Positions 31,109 through 42,697 of a stretch of DNA of 64,000 bases are shown here, piece after piece (positions within the stretch are counted from its first letter, which is position 1; each line of letters opens with the position of its first letter). The stretch is from Elioraea tepidiphila DSM 17972 (GTDB lineage: Bacteria > Pseudomonadota > Alphaproteobacteria > Acetobacterales > Acetobacteraceae). The stretch covers positions 62,001-126,000 of the forward strand of contig NZ_KB899912.1 of the NCBI RefSeq assembly GCF_000378465.1, in the 5' to 3' direction. Both the position numbers and the translations under genes were made by a program. The notes beneath the pieces were generated by a model. The model worked only from the letters and a program-made list of their open reading frames with translations. It searched no databases and had not been told where the DNA came from.

Positions 31109-32076
31109 TGCGCCGCGGCCGGGGCGAGGCGCGCGAGCAGCCCGGACGCTGCCTCGACCACGTCCTCGACCGGCAGCGAGCCCATCAGGCTGCCGGTGGT
31201 GCGGTGGTCGTAGCCGGGGGCGGCGATCAGCTCGGCCATCGGCACGCGCGTGCGCGCGACCGCGGCGTGCGGCCCGCAGGGCGCGTATTCCTCGGGCGGG
31301 CTCGGTCCGAACAGCCCGACGGTGGGCGCGCCGGCGGCAGCGGCCAGGTGCATCAGCCCGGAATCGTTGCCGACATAGAGCGCGCAGCGCGAAAGCGCCG
31401 CCGCCGCCTCGGTCAGTGTCAGCCGGCCGGCGAGGTCGATCGTGCGCCCGCGCGGCAGCGCCGCGAGCACGGGAGCGGCCATCGCGGCTTCCGTCTCGCC
31501 GGGACCGGCGAACACGGCGACACGTGCACCCGGGAGCGCGCCGCCCGCGCCGGCGAGCCGATCGAAGAGCGCGACGAACCGCTCCGGCGCCCAGACCTTG
31601 CCCGGCCAGTTGGCGGTCGGGCCGAGCCCGATCACCGGCGGGCCAGGCGGCAGCAGCATGGCCGCACGCGCATGATCCGCCTCAACGGTCCAGACCACCG
31701 GCAGGGGCGCAGGATCGAGCCCCAGCACGGCGCCGAGCTGCACCAGCCGATGCCCCGGCCGCCGCCCGCCCCCCATCACCGCGCGGCGGCGCGCGCGCAG
31801 CAGCCACGACAGCGCCGAGCCGCGCAGGTCCACGACGAAATCCCAGCGCGTGCGCACCGAGGCCGCCCAGAGCGACCACCAATGCCCCCGGAACTCCCGC
31901 TTCTCCATCGGGATCACCCGCTCCAGCCCCGGCACATGCGCGAACAGCCCGGCCGCCGCCGGCCCGCAGGCAACGGTGACGCGCGCGCCCGGATGGGCGC
32001 GGATCAGATGGTCGAGCAGGCCGGTGGACAGCACCGCATCCCCGATCCGGGTGGCGGTGACGAACAGGATGCGCAT
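31105..32076 (-). CDS. Glycosyltransferase family 9 (heptosyltransferase-like)
   Basis: 323 residues starting MRILFVTATRIGDAVLSTGLLD, typical of ADP-heptose:LPS heptosyltransferases. Later motifs are VVDLRGSALSWLL, GLGPTANWPGKVWAPERFV, the donor-binding DLAGRLTLTEAAAAL and YVGNDSGLMHLAAAAGAP with its conserved Asp. It is the first gene of the coupled GT9-GT2-GT4-asnB set, divergent from ygfZ. ATG 32076 is chosen over longer frames that run under ygfZ. Confidence 0.9.
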   Translation of the reverse strand: MRILFVTATRIGDAVLSTGLLDHLIRAHPGARVTVACGPAAAGLFAHVPGLERVIPMEKREFRGHWWSLWAASVRTRWDFVVDLRGSALSWLLRARRRAVMGGGRRPGHRLVQLGAVLGLDPAPLPVVWTVEADHARAAMLLPPGPPVIGLGPTANWPGKVWAPERFVALFDRLAGAGGALPGARVAVFAGPGETEAAMAAPVLAALPRGRTIDLAGRLTLTEAAAALSRCALYVGNDSGLMHLAAAAGAPTVGLFGPSPPEEYAPCGPHAAVARTRVPMAELIAAPGYDHRTTGSLMGSLPVEDVVEAASGLLARLAPAAAQ

Positions 32077-32143
32077 GGCGGGCGGCGTGTAGCACAGCCC
32101 GCGGGGCATTGCGCTAGGGGCCGGGCTCGCCCATGTCCGACCC

Positions 32144-32965
32144 ATGCCGAGTGCCGTGCTGCCCGACCGAGGCGTCGTCGCCATCGCCGGCGCCGATGCC
32201 GCGCCGTTCCTCCAGGGGCTGGTGTCGAACGACGTCGCCGCCGCCGCGCGCGGCCCCGTCTGGGCGGCGCTGCTGACGCCGCAGGGCAAGTGGCTCGCGG
32301 ATTTCTTCATCATCCGGGACGGCGAGCGCCTGCTGCTCGACTGCGAGCGCGCCCAGGCCGGGTTCCTCGTGCAGCAGCTCGGGCGGTTCCGGCTGCGCGC
32401 GAAGGTCACGATCGCCGACGAGAGCCCGGCCTGGGAGGTGTTGGCCGCCTGGGGCGACGCGGCGCCCGAAGGTGTGGGCGGGCGCGATCCGCGGCTTCCC
32501 GAGGCCGGGTGGCGGGTGCTGCGGCCGTCCGGCACCGCATCGGGCGATGCCGAGGCCGCGGACTACGACCGGCACCGGCTGCGGCTCGGCCTGCCGGACG
32601 GCTCGCGCGATCTCGAGAGCGGCCGCACCGTGCTGCTGGAGGCCGGGTTCGACGAACTGCACGGGGTCTCCTGGACCAAGGGCTGCTACATGGGCCAGGA
32701 GTTGACCGCGCGCACCAAGTACCGCGGCCTGGTGAAGCGCCGCCTCGTGCCGGTCACGGTCGAGGGCCCCCTCCCCGCACCCGGCACGCCGGCGCTGCTC
32801 GACGGCGCCGAGGCCGGCACGATCCGCTCGGGCCGCGACGACCGGGCGCTCGCGATCCTGCGCATCGAGGCGATCCGGCCGGGCCGGCCGCTCGCCTGCG
32901 GGGAGGCGACGCTCCGGCCCGAGATCCCGGCCTGGATGGTGCTGCCCCGGGCCGACGCGGCGTGA
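32144..32965 (+). CDS. ygfZ: Folate-binding protein YgfZ/IBA57 (Fe-S protein maintenance)
   Basis: 273 residues, aminomethyltransferase-like fold. The diagnostic Cys motif is in SWTKGCYMGQELTARTKYRG near residue 185. The N-terminal half has FLQGLVSNDV and LTPQGKWLADFFI, as in homologues that bind tetrahydrofolate and assist [4Fe-4S] enzymes and tRNA thiolation. It overlaps the following methyltransferase gene by GTGA. Confidence 0.93.
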   Translation: MPSAVLPDRGVVAIAGADAAPFLQGLVSNDVAAAARGPVWAALLTPQGKWLADFFIIRDGERLLLDCERAQAGFLVQQLGRFRLRAKVTIADESPAWEVLAAWGDAAPEGVGGRDPRLPEAGWRVLRPSGTASGDAEAADYDRHRLRLGLPDGSRDLESGRTVLLEAGFDELHGVSWTKGCYMGQELTARTKYRGLVKRRLVPVTVEGPLPAPGTPALLDGAEAGTIRSGRDDRALAILRIEAIRPGRPLACGEATLRPEIPAWMVLPRADAA

Positions 32966-33432
32966 CCGACGATCCCCCGCCCGTCGCGGTGCATCCGCCC
33001 GTGCTCTACGGCGGGGCGTTCCTGCTCGCGGTCGCGCTGGAGTGGCTCGCACCGCTCGGGCCGCACGTGGCCTGGCCCGACGGGCTGCGGCATGGCGCGG
33101 CCTCGATGCTGCTGGTGTTCGGGTGCGTCTTCGCGGCCTGGGCGGCATGGCTGTTCCACCGCGCCGGCACCGGCATCCCGACCTGGCAGGCCGCGCGCCG
33201 GCTGGTGATGCGCGGCCCCTACGCGATCAGCCGCAACCCGATGTATCTCGGCGTCAGCGCCGCCTATGCCGGGCTGGCGCTCGCGCTCGCCAACGTCTGG
33301 GCGCTTCTGCTGCTGGTGCCCGTGCTGATCGTGATGGACCGGCTCGTGATCGCGCGCGAGGAGCCCTACCTGGCGGCACGGTTCGGCCAGCCCTATCGCG
33401 ACTATCTCGCGCGGGTGCGGCGCTGGCTGTGA
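32962..33432 (+). CDS. Small integral-membrane methyltransferase-like protein (ICMT/PEMT family)
   Basis: 156 residues from GTG 32962, coupled to ygfZ (GTGA). It has three to four hydrophobic segments: VLYGGAFLLAVALEWLAPL, SMLLVFGCVFAAWAAWLF, then AGLALALANVWALLLLVPVL. The family signature is RGPYAISRNPMYLGV, and the C-terminal cytosolic loop is AREEPYLAARFGQPYRDYL. Members methylate lipids, isoprenoid thiols or are uncharacterised; the substrate is unknown here. Confidence 0.85.
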   Translation: MTDDPPPVAVHPPVLYGGAFLLAVALEWLAPLGPHVAWPDGLRHGAASMLLVFGCVFAAWAAWLFHRAGTGIPTWQAARRLVMRGPYAISRNPMYLGVSAAYAGLALALANVWALLLLVPVLIVMDRLVIAREEPYLAARFGQPYRDYLARVRRWL

Positions 33433-33448
33433 TGGCGGAGAGGACGCC

Positions 33449-36141
<2,693 letters not shown>

Positions 36142-36145
<4 letters not shown>

Positions 36146-38157
36146 CCTTCGAGCTTCGAGAAGTCGGCGATGCGGTCCATCGCGCGGCGCACGCGGGAGA
36201 GGAGGAACAGACGGTTCTCGCGCAGCTCCGGTTCCGGCGCGTTGACGGTGACGTGATCGAAGAACGCGTCGAGCGGGGCGCGCAGCGCGGCGAGATCGGT
36301 CATCGCGGCGACGAAGTCCTCGCTGGCGAGGTGTGTGTCGATCGCGGGCTCGGCCGTGTCCAGCGCGGCGGCGAGCGCCTGTTCCTGCACCTCGCGGTAG
36401 TGCCTGGGATCGGGAGGCGCGTCGTAGGCGCGGCCGTCCTTCTTCTCCTCGATGCGCAGGATGTTGGCCGCGCGGGCATAGGCGGTGCGCAGATTGGCGC
36501 CGTCCTCGGTGCGGAGCAGCGCCTCGATCGCCTCGGCGCGCGCGAGCACGCGGAGAAGATCGCCGTCCGCCCCGCGCGCCAGCACCGCGGCGACGATGTC
36601 GTGGCGCTTGCCCTCGGCACGGAGCTGCACGCGGAGCCGTTCGAAGATGAAGTCGAGCACCTCGGCATCGACGAAGCGGGCGAGATCGAGCCGCAAGTCG
36701 TTGTCGCGCACGATCCGGATGATGCCGAGCGCGGCGCGGCGCAGCGCGAAGGGATCGCCCGAGCCGGTGGGTTTCTCGCCGGCGGCGAAGAACCCCGTGA
36801 GCGTATCGATCCGGTCGGCGAGCGCGAGCGCGACCGCCACCTTCTCGGCCGGCACGTCGTCCTCGGCGCCGCGCGGGGCGTAGTGGTCGCGGATCGCGTT
36901 CGCGACCGCCCCGTCCTCGCCCTGCGCGAGCGCGTAGTAGCGTCCCATCACGCCCTGCAGCTCCGGGAACTCGCCGACCATGCCGGTGACGAGATCGGCC
37001 TTGCAGAGCAGGGCGGCGCGTTCGGCAAGCGCACGGTCGGCGCCGGCCAGGGGCGCGATCTCGCCCGCGAGCCGCATCAGCCGATCGACGCGGTCGCGCT
37101 GCGAACCGAGCTTCGCGTGGAACGTCACCTCGGCGAGCTTCGGCAGATACGCTTCAAGCGGTTGCCGGCGGTCCTGGTCCCAGAAGAAGCGCGCATCCGA
37201 CAGCCGCGCGCGCAGCACGCGCTCGTTGCCGGCGACGATCGCGGCACCGCCATCCGCCGGCACCACATTGGCGAACACGATGAAGCGCGCGGCCGCCGAC
37301 CCGTCCGGGTTGCGCAACGACAGGTAGCGCTGGTTCACCCGCATCGAGGTGCGCAGCACCTCGGGCGGCAGGTCCATGAAGGCCGCGTCGATCCGCCCCA
37401 TCAGCCCGACCGGCCATTCGGTCAGCCCCGCGATCTCGGCGATCAGCCCCGGATCCTCGACCACGGAGAGCCCCTCGGCCGCGGCGAGCCGCGCGGCATC
37501 CTTGCGGATCAGCGCCTCCCGCTCGGCCGCATCGAGGATCACGTGGCGCGCGGCGAGCTCGGCGCGGTAGTCGGCGAAGCCGGCGACCGCGAAGGCGCCC
37601 GGCGCCATGAACCGGTGCCCTTCCGTTTCGTTGCCCGAGGCGAGCCCATGCCCGTCATCCTCGCCCTCTCGCAGGTCGAACGGCACCACCGCGCCGTCCA
37701 GCACGCAGAGGATGCGCCGCAAGGGCCGCACCCAGGCGAAGGTCGACGTGCCGCCCCAGCGCATCGACCTCGGCCAGGGGAAGCGGCGGAGCAGGCTGGG
37801 CAGCTCGCGCGCGATGATGGTCGCGGCATCGACCGCCGGAACGACCCGGTCGAGCACCAGATACCCGCCCTCCTCGCGCAGGGAGTCGCGGGTCGCGCCG
37901 TGCTTCTTCAGGAACCCGGCGAGCGCCTGTTCGGGCGCGCCGGCGCGCGGGCCGCGCTCGGTGCTGCGCGTCTCCGGCGTGCCGGGCGCGACCTGCGCCA
38001 CCAGCGCCAGACGGCGCGGGCCGTGGAAGGTCTGCACATCCTGCGGCGCGAGCGGCGCCAGCGCCGCGCCGACCAGCCGCGCCAGGTCCTCCGCCGCGCG
38101 CGCCTGCATCCGCGCCGGGATCTCCTCGGAGAACAGCTCCAGCAGCAGTTCCGGCAT
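36142..38157 (-). CDS. glyS: Glycyl-tRNA synthetase beta subunit
   Basis: 671 residues, the bacterial beta subunit containing HD-like and anticodon-recognition domains. It starts PELLLELFSEEIPARMQARA and ends with the anticodon-binding segment FFDHVTVNAPEPELRENRLF. Characteristic internal stretches include MRWGGTSTFAWVRPLRRIL and RVNQRYLSLRNPDG. It forms an alpha2beta2 enzyme with GlyQ. Its ATG touches the stop of vapC, which, with vapB, separates it from glyQ. Confidence 0.96.
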
Positions 38158-38546
38158 CAGAGCGCCTGCTTCACGTCGGTGCGGGCGAAGTCCTCGCCCT
38201 TGAAGAGCAGCGGCTCGTCGCGCTCCTTCGCCAGCGCATAGGCGAAGCAGTCGCCGAAGTTCAAGCCGGCCGGGTGCCTGCCCCTGCCGAAGGCGCGATA
38301 CGCATCGCGCGCCAGCACGGCCTGGGAAGGCGTCACCGGCTCGATGGTCAGCCCCAGCGCCTCGCAGACCGGCTCGTAGCGCGCCGCGGCGGTCGCGTCG
38401 CCGCGGCGCTCCAGCACGATCGCGCCTCCGAGCCAGTTCGCGGCCGAGATCGCCGGGCGCGGCGCGGCGAGGATCGCGTCGCGATAGCGCGCGCGATCCG
38501 CCTCGTGCAGCATCACGGACAGCAGGGCCGAGGTATCGACGATCAC
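38157..38546 (-). CDS. vapC: VapC-type PIN-domain toxin with a substituted active-site glutamate
   Basis: 129 residues from GTG 38546, overlapping the vapB stop (GTGA). PIN fold with first acid Asp4 (IVDTSALLSVML), Asp99 in LNFGDCFAYALAKE and Asp119 in LLFKGEDFARTD. In relatives the second conserved acid is a Glu in an ISAAxxxEAxIV-type helix; here the helix reads ISAANWLGGAIVLERRGD with Gly40 (codon GGA, one transition from GAA). RNase activity may thus be lowered. It lies between glyQ and glyS and is probably translated with them. A longer in-frame extension upstream runs through vapB and is not credible. Confidence 0.88.
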   Translation of the reverse strand: MIVDTSALLSVMLHEADRARYRDAILAAPRPAISAANWLGGAIVLERRGDATAAARYEPVCEALGLTIEPVTPSQAVLARDAYRAFGRGRHPAGLNFGDCFAYALAKERDEPLLFKGEDFARTDVKQAL

Positions 38547-38803
38547 GTCGGCAGCCCGTCCGGGCCGCAGAGCTCGTCGTGGCTGGCGCTGGTCGTGCCG
38601 GGGGCGAGCCGCGCCGGGATGTCCCGGGTCAGCGCCTCGATCCGCGCCGCCCGCGCCTCCCTGTCCGCGAGCCGCCGCTCGCGTGCCAGCCGCTCGCGCA
38701 GGCTCGCGGTCACCGCCTCGGTCAGGCTCTCGCCCTTCAGCGCCGCGAGTTCCGAGGCCAGCCGGTAGGCCTCCTCGGACTTGATGTTGAGCTGGTGTCC
38801 CAT
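38543..38803 (-). CDS. vapB: VapB-type antitoxin
   Basis: 86 residues. It begins MGHQLNIKSEEAYRLASELA, a ribbon-helix-helix/Rv0623-like N-terminus, with GESLTEAVTASLRERL completing the DNA-binding helices. A basic Arg-rich middle and a disordered C-terminal tail (LCGPDGLPT) follow, the part that would occupy the VapC groove. It is 15 bp after glyQ and overlaps vapC, so its usual autoregulation would have to act within the glyQ-glyS transcript. Confidence 0.88.
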   Translation of the reverse strand: MGHQLNIKSEEAYRLASELAALKGESLTEAVTASLRERLARERRLADREARAARIEALTRDIPARLAPGTTSASHDELCGPDGLPT

Positions 38804-38818
38804 GGCGATGGTCGACTA

Positions 38819-39724
38819 TCACGCCGGATTGGTAGAAACGAGCGTGGCGGTCTCGGCCGCCAGCCACGCCTCGCAGCACGCCTTCGCCAGCGCGCGCACC
38901 CGGCCGATATAGGATGCGCGCTCGGCGACGCTGATCACCCCCCGCGCGTCCAGCAGGTTGAAGCGGTGCGAGGCCTTGATGCACTGGTCATAGGCCGGCA
39001 GCGCCAGCCCCTTCGCGAGCAGCGCCGCGCACTCCTTCTCCGCATCGGCGAAGTGGCGGAACAGCTGCTCCGTGTCCGCGTGCTCGAAGTTGTGCGCGCT
39101 GAATTCGCGCTCGGCGCGCAGGAACACGTCGCCGTAGCTGAGCGGCGCGGGGCTCCCCGGGTCGTTGAACGGCAGGTCGAACACGTTCTCGACCCCGAGG
39201 ATGTACATCGCCAGCCGCTCAAGCCCGAGCGTCAGTTCGGCCGAGGGCTGCTCGCAGGCGATGCCGCCGACCTGCTGGAAATAGGTGAACTGGGTGATCT
39301 CCATGCCGTCGCACCAGACCTCCCAGCCGAGCCCCCAGGCGCCGAGTGTGGGGCTCTCCCAGTCGTCCTCGACGAAGCGGAAATCGTGCAGGCGCGGATC
39401 GAGTCCGAGCGCGCGGTAGCAGGCGAGCAGCAGCGCCTGGGGGTCGGGCGGCGAGGGCTTCAGGATCACCTGGTACTGGTAGTAGTGCTGCAGCCGGTTC
39501 GGGTTCTCGCCGTAGCGCCCGTCCGAGGGCCGGCGGCAGGGCTGCACATAGGCCGCGTTCCAGGGCCGGGGCCCGAGCGCGCGCAGCGTGGTCGCCGGGT
39601 GGAACGTGCCCGCCCCCATCTCCATGTCATACGGTTGCAGGATCACGCAGCCCTTCGCCGCCCAGAAGGCATTGAGCCTCAGGATCACCTCCTGGAAGCT
39701 GCGCGGGGGCGGGCGGACATCCAT
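38819..39724 (-). CDS. glyQ: Glycyl-tRNA synthetase alpha subunit
   Basis: 301 residues, the catalytic class II subunit that activates glycine. Motifs are [37 protein letters not shown], then [19 protein letters not shown] and [18 protein letters not shown]. It leads the operon glyQ-vapB-vapC-glyS-ppdK. The stop is followed after 15 bp by vapB. Homologues normally have glyS next, so the pair is an insertion in this operon. Confidence 0.97.
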   Translation of the reverse strand: MDVRPPPRSFQEVILRLNAFWAAKGCVILQPYDMEMGAGTFHPATTLRALGPRPWNAAYVQPCRRPSDGRYGENPNRLQHYYQYQVILKPSPPDPQALLLACYRALGLDPRLHDFRFVEDDWESPTLGAWGLGWEVWCDGMEITQFTYFQQVGGIACEQPSAELTLGLERLAMYILGVENVFDLPFNDPGSPAPLSYGDVFLRAEREFSAHNFEHADTEQLFRHFADAEKECAALLAKGLALPAYDQCIKASHRFNLLDARGVISVAERASYIGRVRALAKACCEAWLAAETATLVSTNPA

Positions 39725-39810
39725 CGGCGGGCGTCTTCGGCTCTTGCGGCGCGGGGGGCGGCACCTTATCCGCCGCCCCTGACAGCGGCAACACTTCGCA
39801 GGTGCAGCAG

Positions 39811-40227
39811 ATGAGCGACCCCCGCGCCCAGGCCGAGGCCACGGTCCGCGCCTACTACGACGCCTTCAACCGCGGCGACCTCGAGGGGTTCCTCGCGCTG
39901 CTCGCCGAGGACGTGGTGCACGACATCAGCCAGGGGCCGCGCGAGACCGGGCGCGAGGCGTTCCGGGCGTTCATGGCGCGGATGAACCGCTGCTACGCCG
40001 AGCGGATCGAGGACCTCGTGGTGCTCACCGAGCCCGGCGGCACCCGCGCGGCGGCGGAGTTCACCGTGCATGGCCGCTACCTCGTCACCGATCCCGGCCT
40101 GCCGGAGGCGCGCGGCCAGAGCTATGTCCTGCCGGCCGGCGCGTTCTTCGAACTGCGTGGCGGCCGGGTCGCGCGGATCAGCAACCACTACAATCTTCAG
40201 GACTGGCTCCGGCAGGTGGTCGGCTGA
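39811..40227 (+). CDS. NTF2-like / SnoaL-type protein (ketosteroid isomerase fold)
   Basis: 138 residues from ATG 39811; GTG 39802 is an alternative three codons upstream. It starts [21 protein letters not shown], followed by [20 protein letters not shown] and later [19 protein letters not shown], the beta-sheet end of the cone-shaped NTF2 fold. These proteins are small hydrolases, isomerases or ligand binders; no substrate can be assigned. Divergent from glyQ. Confidence 0.8.
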   Translation: MSDPRAQAEATVRAYYDAFNRGDLEGFLALLAEDVVHDISQGPRETGREAFRAFMARMNRCYAERIEDLVVLTEPGGTRAAAEFTVHGRYLVTDPGLPEARGQSYVLPAGAFFELRGGRVARISNHYNLQDWLRQVVG

Positions 40228-40233
40228 GCGGCC

Positions 40234-40557
40234 TCACGCCGGCTTCGGCGGCTCCTCGGCGCGCGGCGCCTCGGGCGGAGGCCCGGCCCCCTCCTCCTGC
40301 GCCGCCGCGACCGCCGGGATCGGGCAGTCGGGCCGGCCGCAGCCCTCATGCGCGCCGACCGGCAGATAGGCGCGGCAGACCGGGCACTCGGTCATCTCCT
40401 CGGCCTCCGCCTCCGGGGGCGGGGCGGCCTCGGCCGGGCCGGCATCGTTCGCGGGCTGCGCGGGCGGTGGGGTCGAGGCCGCGCCCTGCTGCGTGACCAT
40501 GCGGTAGAGATACCAGACCCCGGCCAGCACCAGGCCGAGCAGCACCAAGCGGATCAC
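40234..40557 (-). CDS. Small membrane-anchored protein with a zinc-ribbon-like Cys cluster (PP0621-like)
   Basis: 107 residues. The N-terminal transmembrane helix is IRLVLLGLVLAGVWYLYRMV. A Pro/Ala/Glu-rich linker follows, then MTECPVCRAYLPVGAHEGCG and RPDCPIP, giving four cysteines plus a His that could bind zinc. A second Pro/Glu-rich tail ends the protein. The layout matches PP0621-type proteins of unknown function. Convergent with the NTF2-like gene, 6 bp between stops. Confidence 0.72.
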   Translation of the reverse strand: MIRLVLLGLVLAGVWYLYRMVTQQGAASTPPPAQPANDAGPAEAAPPPEAEAEEMTECPVCRAYLPVGAHEGCGRPDCPIPAVAAAQEEGAGPPPEAPRAEEPPKPA

Positions 40558-40618
40558 GGCGCGCCACCTTCCAACGGAACCGCCGGGCTTCTAGACCAGA
40601 ACGCCGGAGACGGGAAAC

Positions 40619-40661
40619 GTACTGCCCGGCTGCCCAAGGTGGACCCTCGGCCCGGGCGGCG
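40619..40661 (-). repeat. Relic of the structured intergenic repeat, copy E (stem I only)
   Basis: On the minus strand just after the S49 peptidase stop: GCCGCCCGGGCCGAGGGTCC, then ACCTTGGGCAGCCGGGCAGT. These form imperfect stem I arms whose tip and lower arm resemble copies A and C. The conserved core loop and stem III are absent. It separates two co-directional minus-strand genes. Confidence 0.6.
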
Positions 40662-41477
40662 TCAAAGCCCGAAGCGCGCCCAGGCCGCGCGCTCCTCGGC
40701 CGCGGCGATCAGCCCCTCGGGTGTGGGCAGGAAGCGGCTCCACCAGCCGCGGCGCTGGCGGCCGAACACGGCGAAGCGCACACGCTCGCCGTGGCGCGCC
40801 CGCATCGTGGCGCGAAGCTCGCCGATCCCGTCCGCGAGCCCGAGCGCGACCGCCCGCTCGCCGGCCCAGAACTCGCCCGAGAACAGCTCCGCCTCGTCCG
40901 CCTTGAGCTTCGCTCCGCGCCGCTCGCGCACCCACGCCTTGAAGCGCGCGTGCAGCGCCTCCTGGATGCCGCGCAGCCGCGCGACGTCCTCCTCGCGGGT
41001 CGGGCGGAACGGGTCGAGCAGCGACTTCTTCTCGCCCGCGGTGTAGAGCCGGCGCTCCACGCCGATCCGCTCCATCAGCCCGGCGAAGCCGAACCCGGTG
41101 GTGATGACGCCGATCGAGCCGAGGATCGAGGTCTCCAGGCACAGGATCTCGTCGGCCGCGCAGGCGAGCCAGTACCCGCCCGAGGCAGCCACATCCTCGA
41201 CAAAGGCCGTGACGGGCACCTTCTTCTCCTCGGCGTGCTGGCGGATGCGCGCCGCGATCAGCGCCGACTGCGCCGCCGAGCCGCCGGGCGAGTTCACCAC
41301 CAGCGCCACGCCGGCGAGCCGCCGCACCGAGAAGGCGCGGCTGATCGCGGGGCCGAGGGTCTCGACCGCGAGCGGCTGGCGGCCGAACACGGCCGCGCGC
41401 GGGGCGATCATGCCGGCCAGCGGCAGCACCGCCACCACCGGCGGCGGGGAGAGGAGACGCGCGATCAGGTTGGGCAT
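40662..41477 (-). CDS. S49-family peptidase (SppA/SohB-like)
   Basis: 271 residues from ATG 41477. Single S49 core: [15 protein letters not shown], the [17 protein letters not shown] strand-turn, and the nucleophile Ser in [16 protein letters not shown] with Lys contributed nearby ([14 protein letters not shown]), then [20 protein letters not shown]. There is no obvious signal peptide; the N-terminus [19 protein letters not shown] may be membrane-associated. Such proteases cut membrane-bound remnant signal peptides. A longer ORF start at 41618 lacks homology and underlies the divergent CoA-binding gene. Confidence 0.88.
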   Translation of the reverse strand: MPNLIARLLSPPPVVAVLPLAGMIAPRAAVFGRQPLAVETLGPAISRAFSVRRLAGVALVVNSPGGSAAQSALIAARIRQHAEEKKVPVTAFVEDVAASGGYWLACAADEILCLETSILGSIGVITTGFGFAGLMERIGVERRLYTAGEKKSLLDPFRPTREEDVARLRGIQEALHARFKAWVRERRGAKLKADEAELFSGEFWAGERAVALGLADGIGELRATMRARHGERVRFAVFGRQRRGWWSRFLPTPEGLIAAAEERAAWARFGL

Positions 41478-41556
41478 GCGGCAGAGATGCACGCGCGGGG
41501 CGGCCCCGCAACCCGCGCGCTTGCCCGGACACGCGCTCGTGCCCCAGCGTCGCGCG

Positions 41557-41979
41557 ATGGCGCAGGACGACCTCTCCGACGACGACATCCGCCTTCTGCT
41601 GACGGCGAGCCGGCGCATCGCCCTGGTCGGCGCCTCGGCGAAGCCCGAGCGACCGTCGCACGGGGTGATGCGGTTCCTGCTCGGCCGCGGCTACGACGTG
41701 GTGCCGGTGAACCCGGGCCTCGCCGGGCAGATGCTGCACGGCCGGCGCGTGGTGGGGCGGCTCGCCGGGATCGAGGGGCCGGTCGATCTCGTGGACATCT
41801 TCCGCCGCTCCGCCGAGGCCGGGCGCGTGGTGGACGAGGCGATCGCGATCGGCGCGAAGGCGGTGTGGCTGCAGCTCGGCGTGATCGATCCGGCCGCGCG
41901 CGACCGCGCGCGTGCGGCCGGGCTGGTCGCGGTGATGGACCGCTGCCCGGCGATCGAGATCGCCCGACTCGGGCTCTGA
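41557..41979 (+). CDS. CoA-binding domain protein (YccU-like)
   Basis: 140 residues, a stand-alone Rossmann CoA-binding domain. Motifs are [59 protein letters not shown] and [14 protein letters not shown], ending MDRCPAIEI. It resembles the N-terminal domain of succinyl-CoA ligase alpha and the YccU/HcgN family, whose role is not firmly known. ATG 41557 is chosen at the start of homology. Confidence 0.88.
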   Translation: MAQDDLSDDDIRLLLTASRRIALVGASAKPERPSHGVMRFLLGRGYDVVPVNPGLAGQMLHGRRVVGRLAGIEGPVDLVDIFRRSAEAGRVVDEAIAIGAKAVWLQLGVIDPAARDRARAAGLVAVMDRCPAIEIARLGL

Positions 41980-42055
41980 CGGCCCCGCGAGCGCGCTTGA
42001 TGGCGCCCGCCCGCGCCGCCACCTCAGGGCGGCACGAAGACCGGGGAGCGCGCGC

Positions 42056-42541
42056 ATGACCGACGAGGAACGCCGACTGATCACCGAGTTCGTCACCCGC
42101 GTGGTCGAGGCAGGCGGCGAGCCGATCGACCCCGAGGCGGACGCGCTGCTCGCCGAGCTGTTCGCGCGCCACCCCGAGGCGCGCTACCGCATCGCGCAGA
42201 TGGCGTTCTTCCAGGAGCACGCGCTGGCGGAGGCGAACAACCGCATCAACCAGCTCGAATGGCAGCTCGAACGCGCGCGCAACACGGGCGGGATCTTCGG
42301 CGGGATCTTCGGCGGCGGCCGGCCGATGCTGCCGCCCCCAGCCACGCACGCGCCCGGCTGGCGGCCCGGGCTGTTCGACCAGGGCCGCGGCTTCGTCGGC
42401 ACCGCCGGCACGACCGCGCTCGCGGTGATGGGCGGATTCCTGCTCGGCGGCGCGCTCGCCTCGATGATGGCCGGCGAGGCCGCGGCGGCCGAGGCCGAGC
42501 CGCCCGAGGGCGATGCGCTCGACGACGATCTGGAGCTCTGA
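42056..42541 (+). CDS. DUF2076 family protein
   Basis: 161 residues. The N-terminal helical region MTDEERRLITEFVTRVVEAG leads to RYRIAQMAFFQEHALAEANN, then INQLEWQLER, a coiled coil. A Gly-rich linker (GGIFGGIFGGGRP) and a hydrophobic Gly/Ala segment (TTALAVMGGFLLGGALAS) follow, with an acidic C-terminus. This is the standard DUF2076 architecture; function unknown, probably envelope-associated. The TGA stop forms the foot of repeat copy C. Confidence 0.82.
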   Translation: MTDEERRLITEFVTRVVEAGGEPIDPEADALLAELFARHPEARYRIAQMAFFQEHALAEANNRINQLEWQLERARNTGGIFGGIFGGGRPMLPPPATHAPGWRPGLFDQGRGFVGTAGTTALAVMGGFLLGGALASMMAGEAAAAEAEPPEGDALDDDLEL

Positions 42542-42633
42542 TACCGGGCTGCCAAAGGTTCGATCTTTGGCAGCCCGGTATCGCGCGCAGGGCTGCTGTG
42601 GCGGCTGCGCGCCAAGGAAACCTCGTACCCGGC
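42540..42633 (+). repeat. Structured intergenic repeat, copy C
   Basis: Stem I has 18-bp perfect arms, GATACCGGGCTGCCAAAG (42540-42557) with its reverse complement (42565-42582), and includes the GA of the DUF2076 stop. Core stem II is GCGCGCAG/CTGCGCGC (42583-42590 with 42605-42612) with loop GGCTGCTGTGGCGG. The AAGGAAACCTCGTACCCGGC tail is present but stem III is truncated. Unlike A, B and D it lies between co-directional genes (DUF2076 and MFS). Confidence 0.88.
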
Positions 42634-42697
42634 GGGTGGACGGGGGGCCGGGCCGGGCCTAGCCTCGCCGCGTCATGACCCCTTCCAGACGGCCCCG

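Noticed and set aside
38157-38803. Prophage or plasmid remnant around vapBC
   Set aside because: The flanks are glyQ and glyS with ordinary spacing; there are no recombinase, phage or IS traces.
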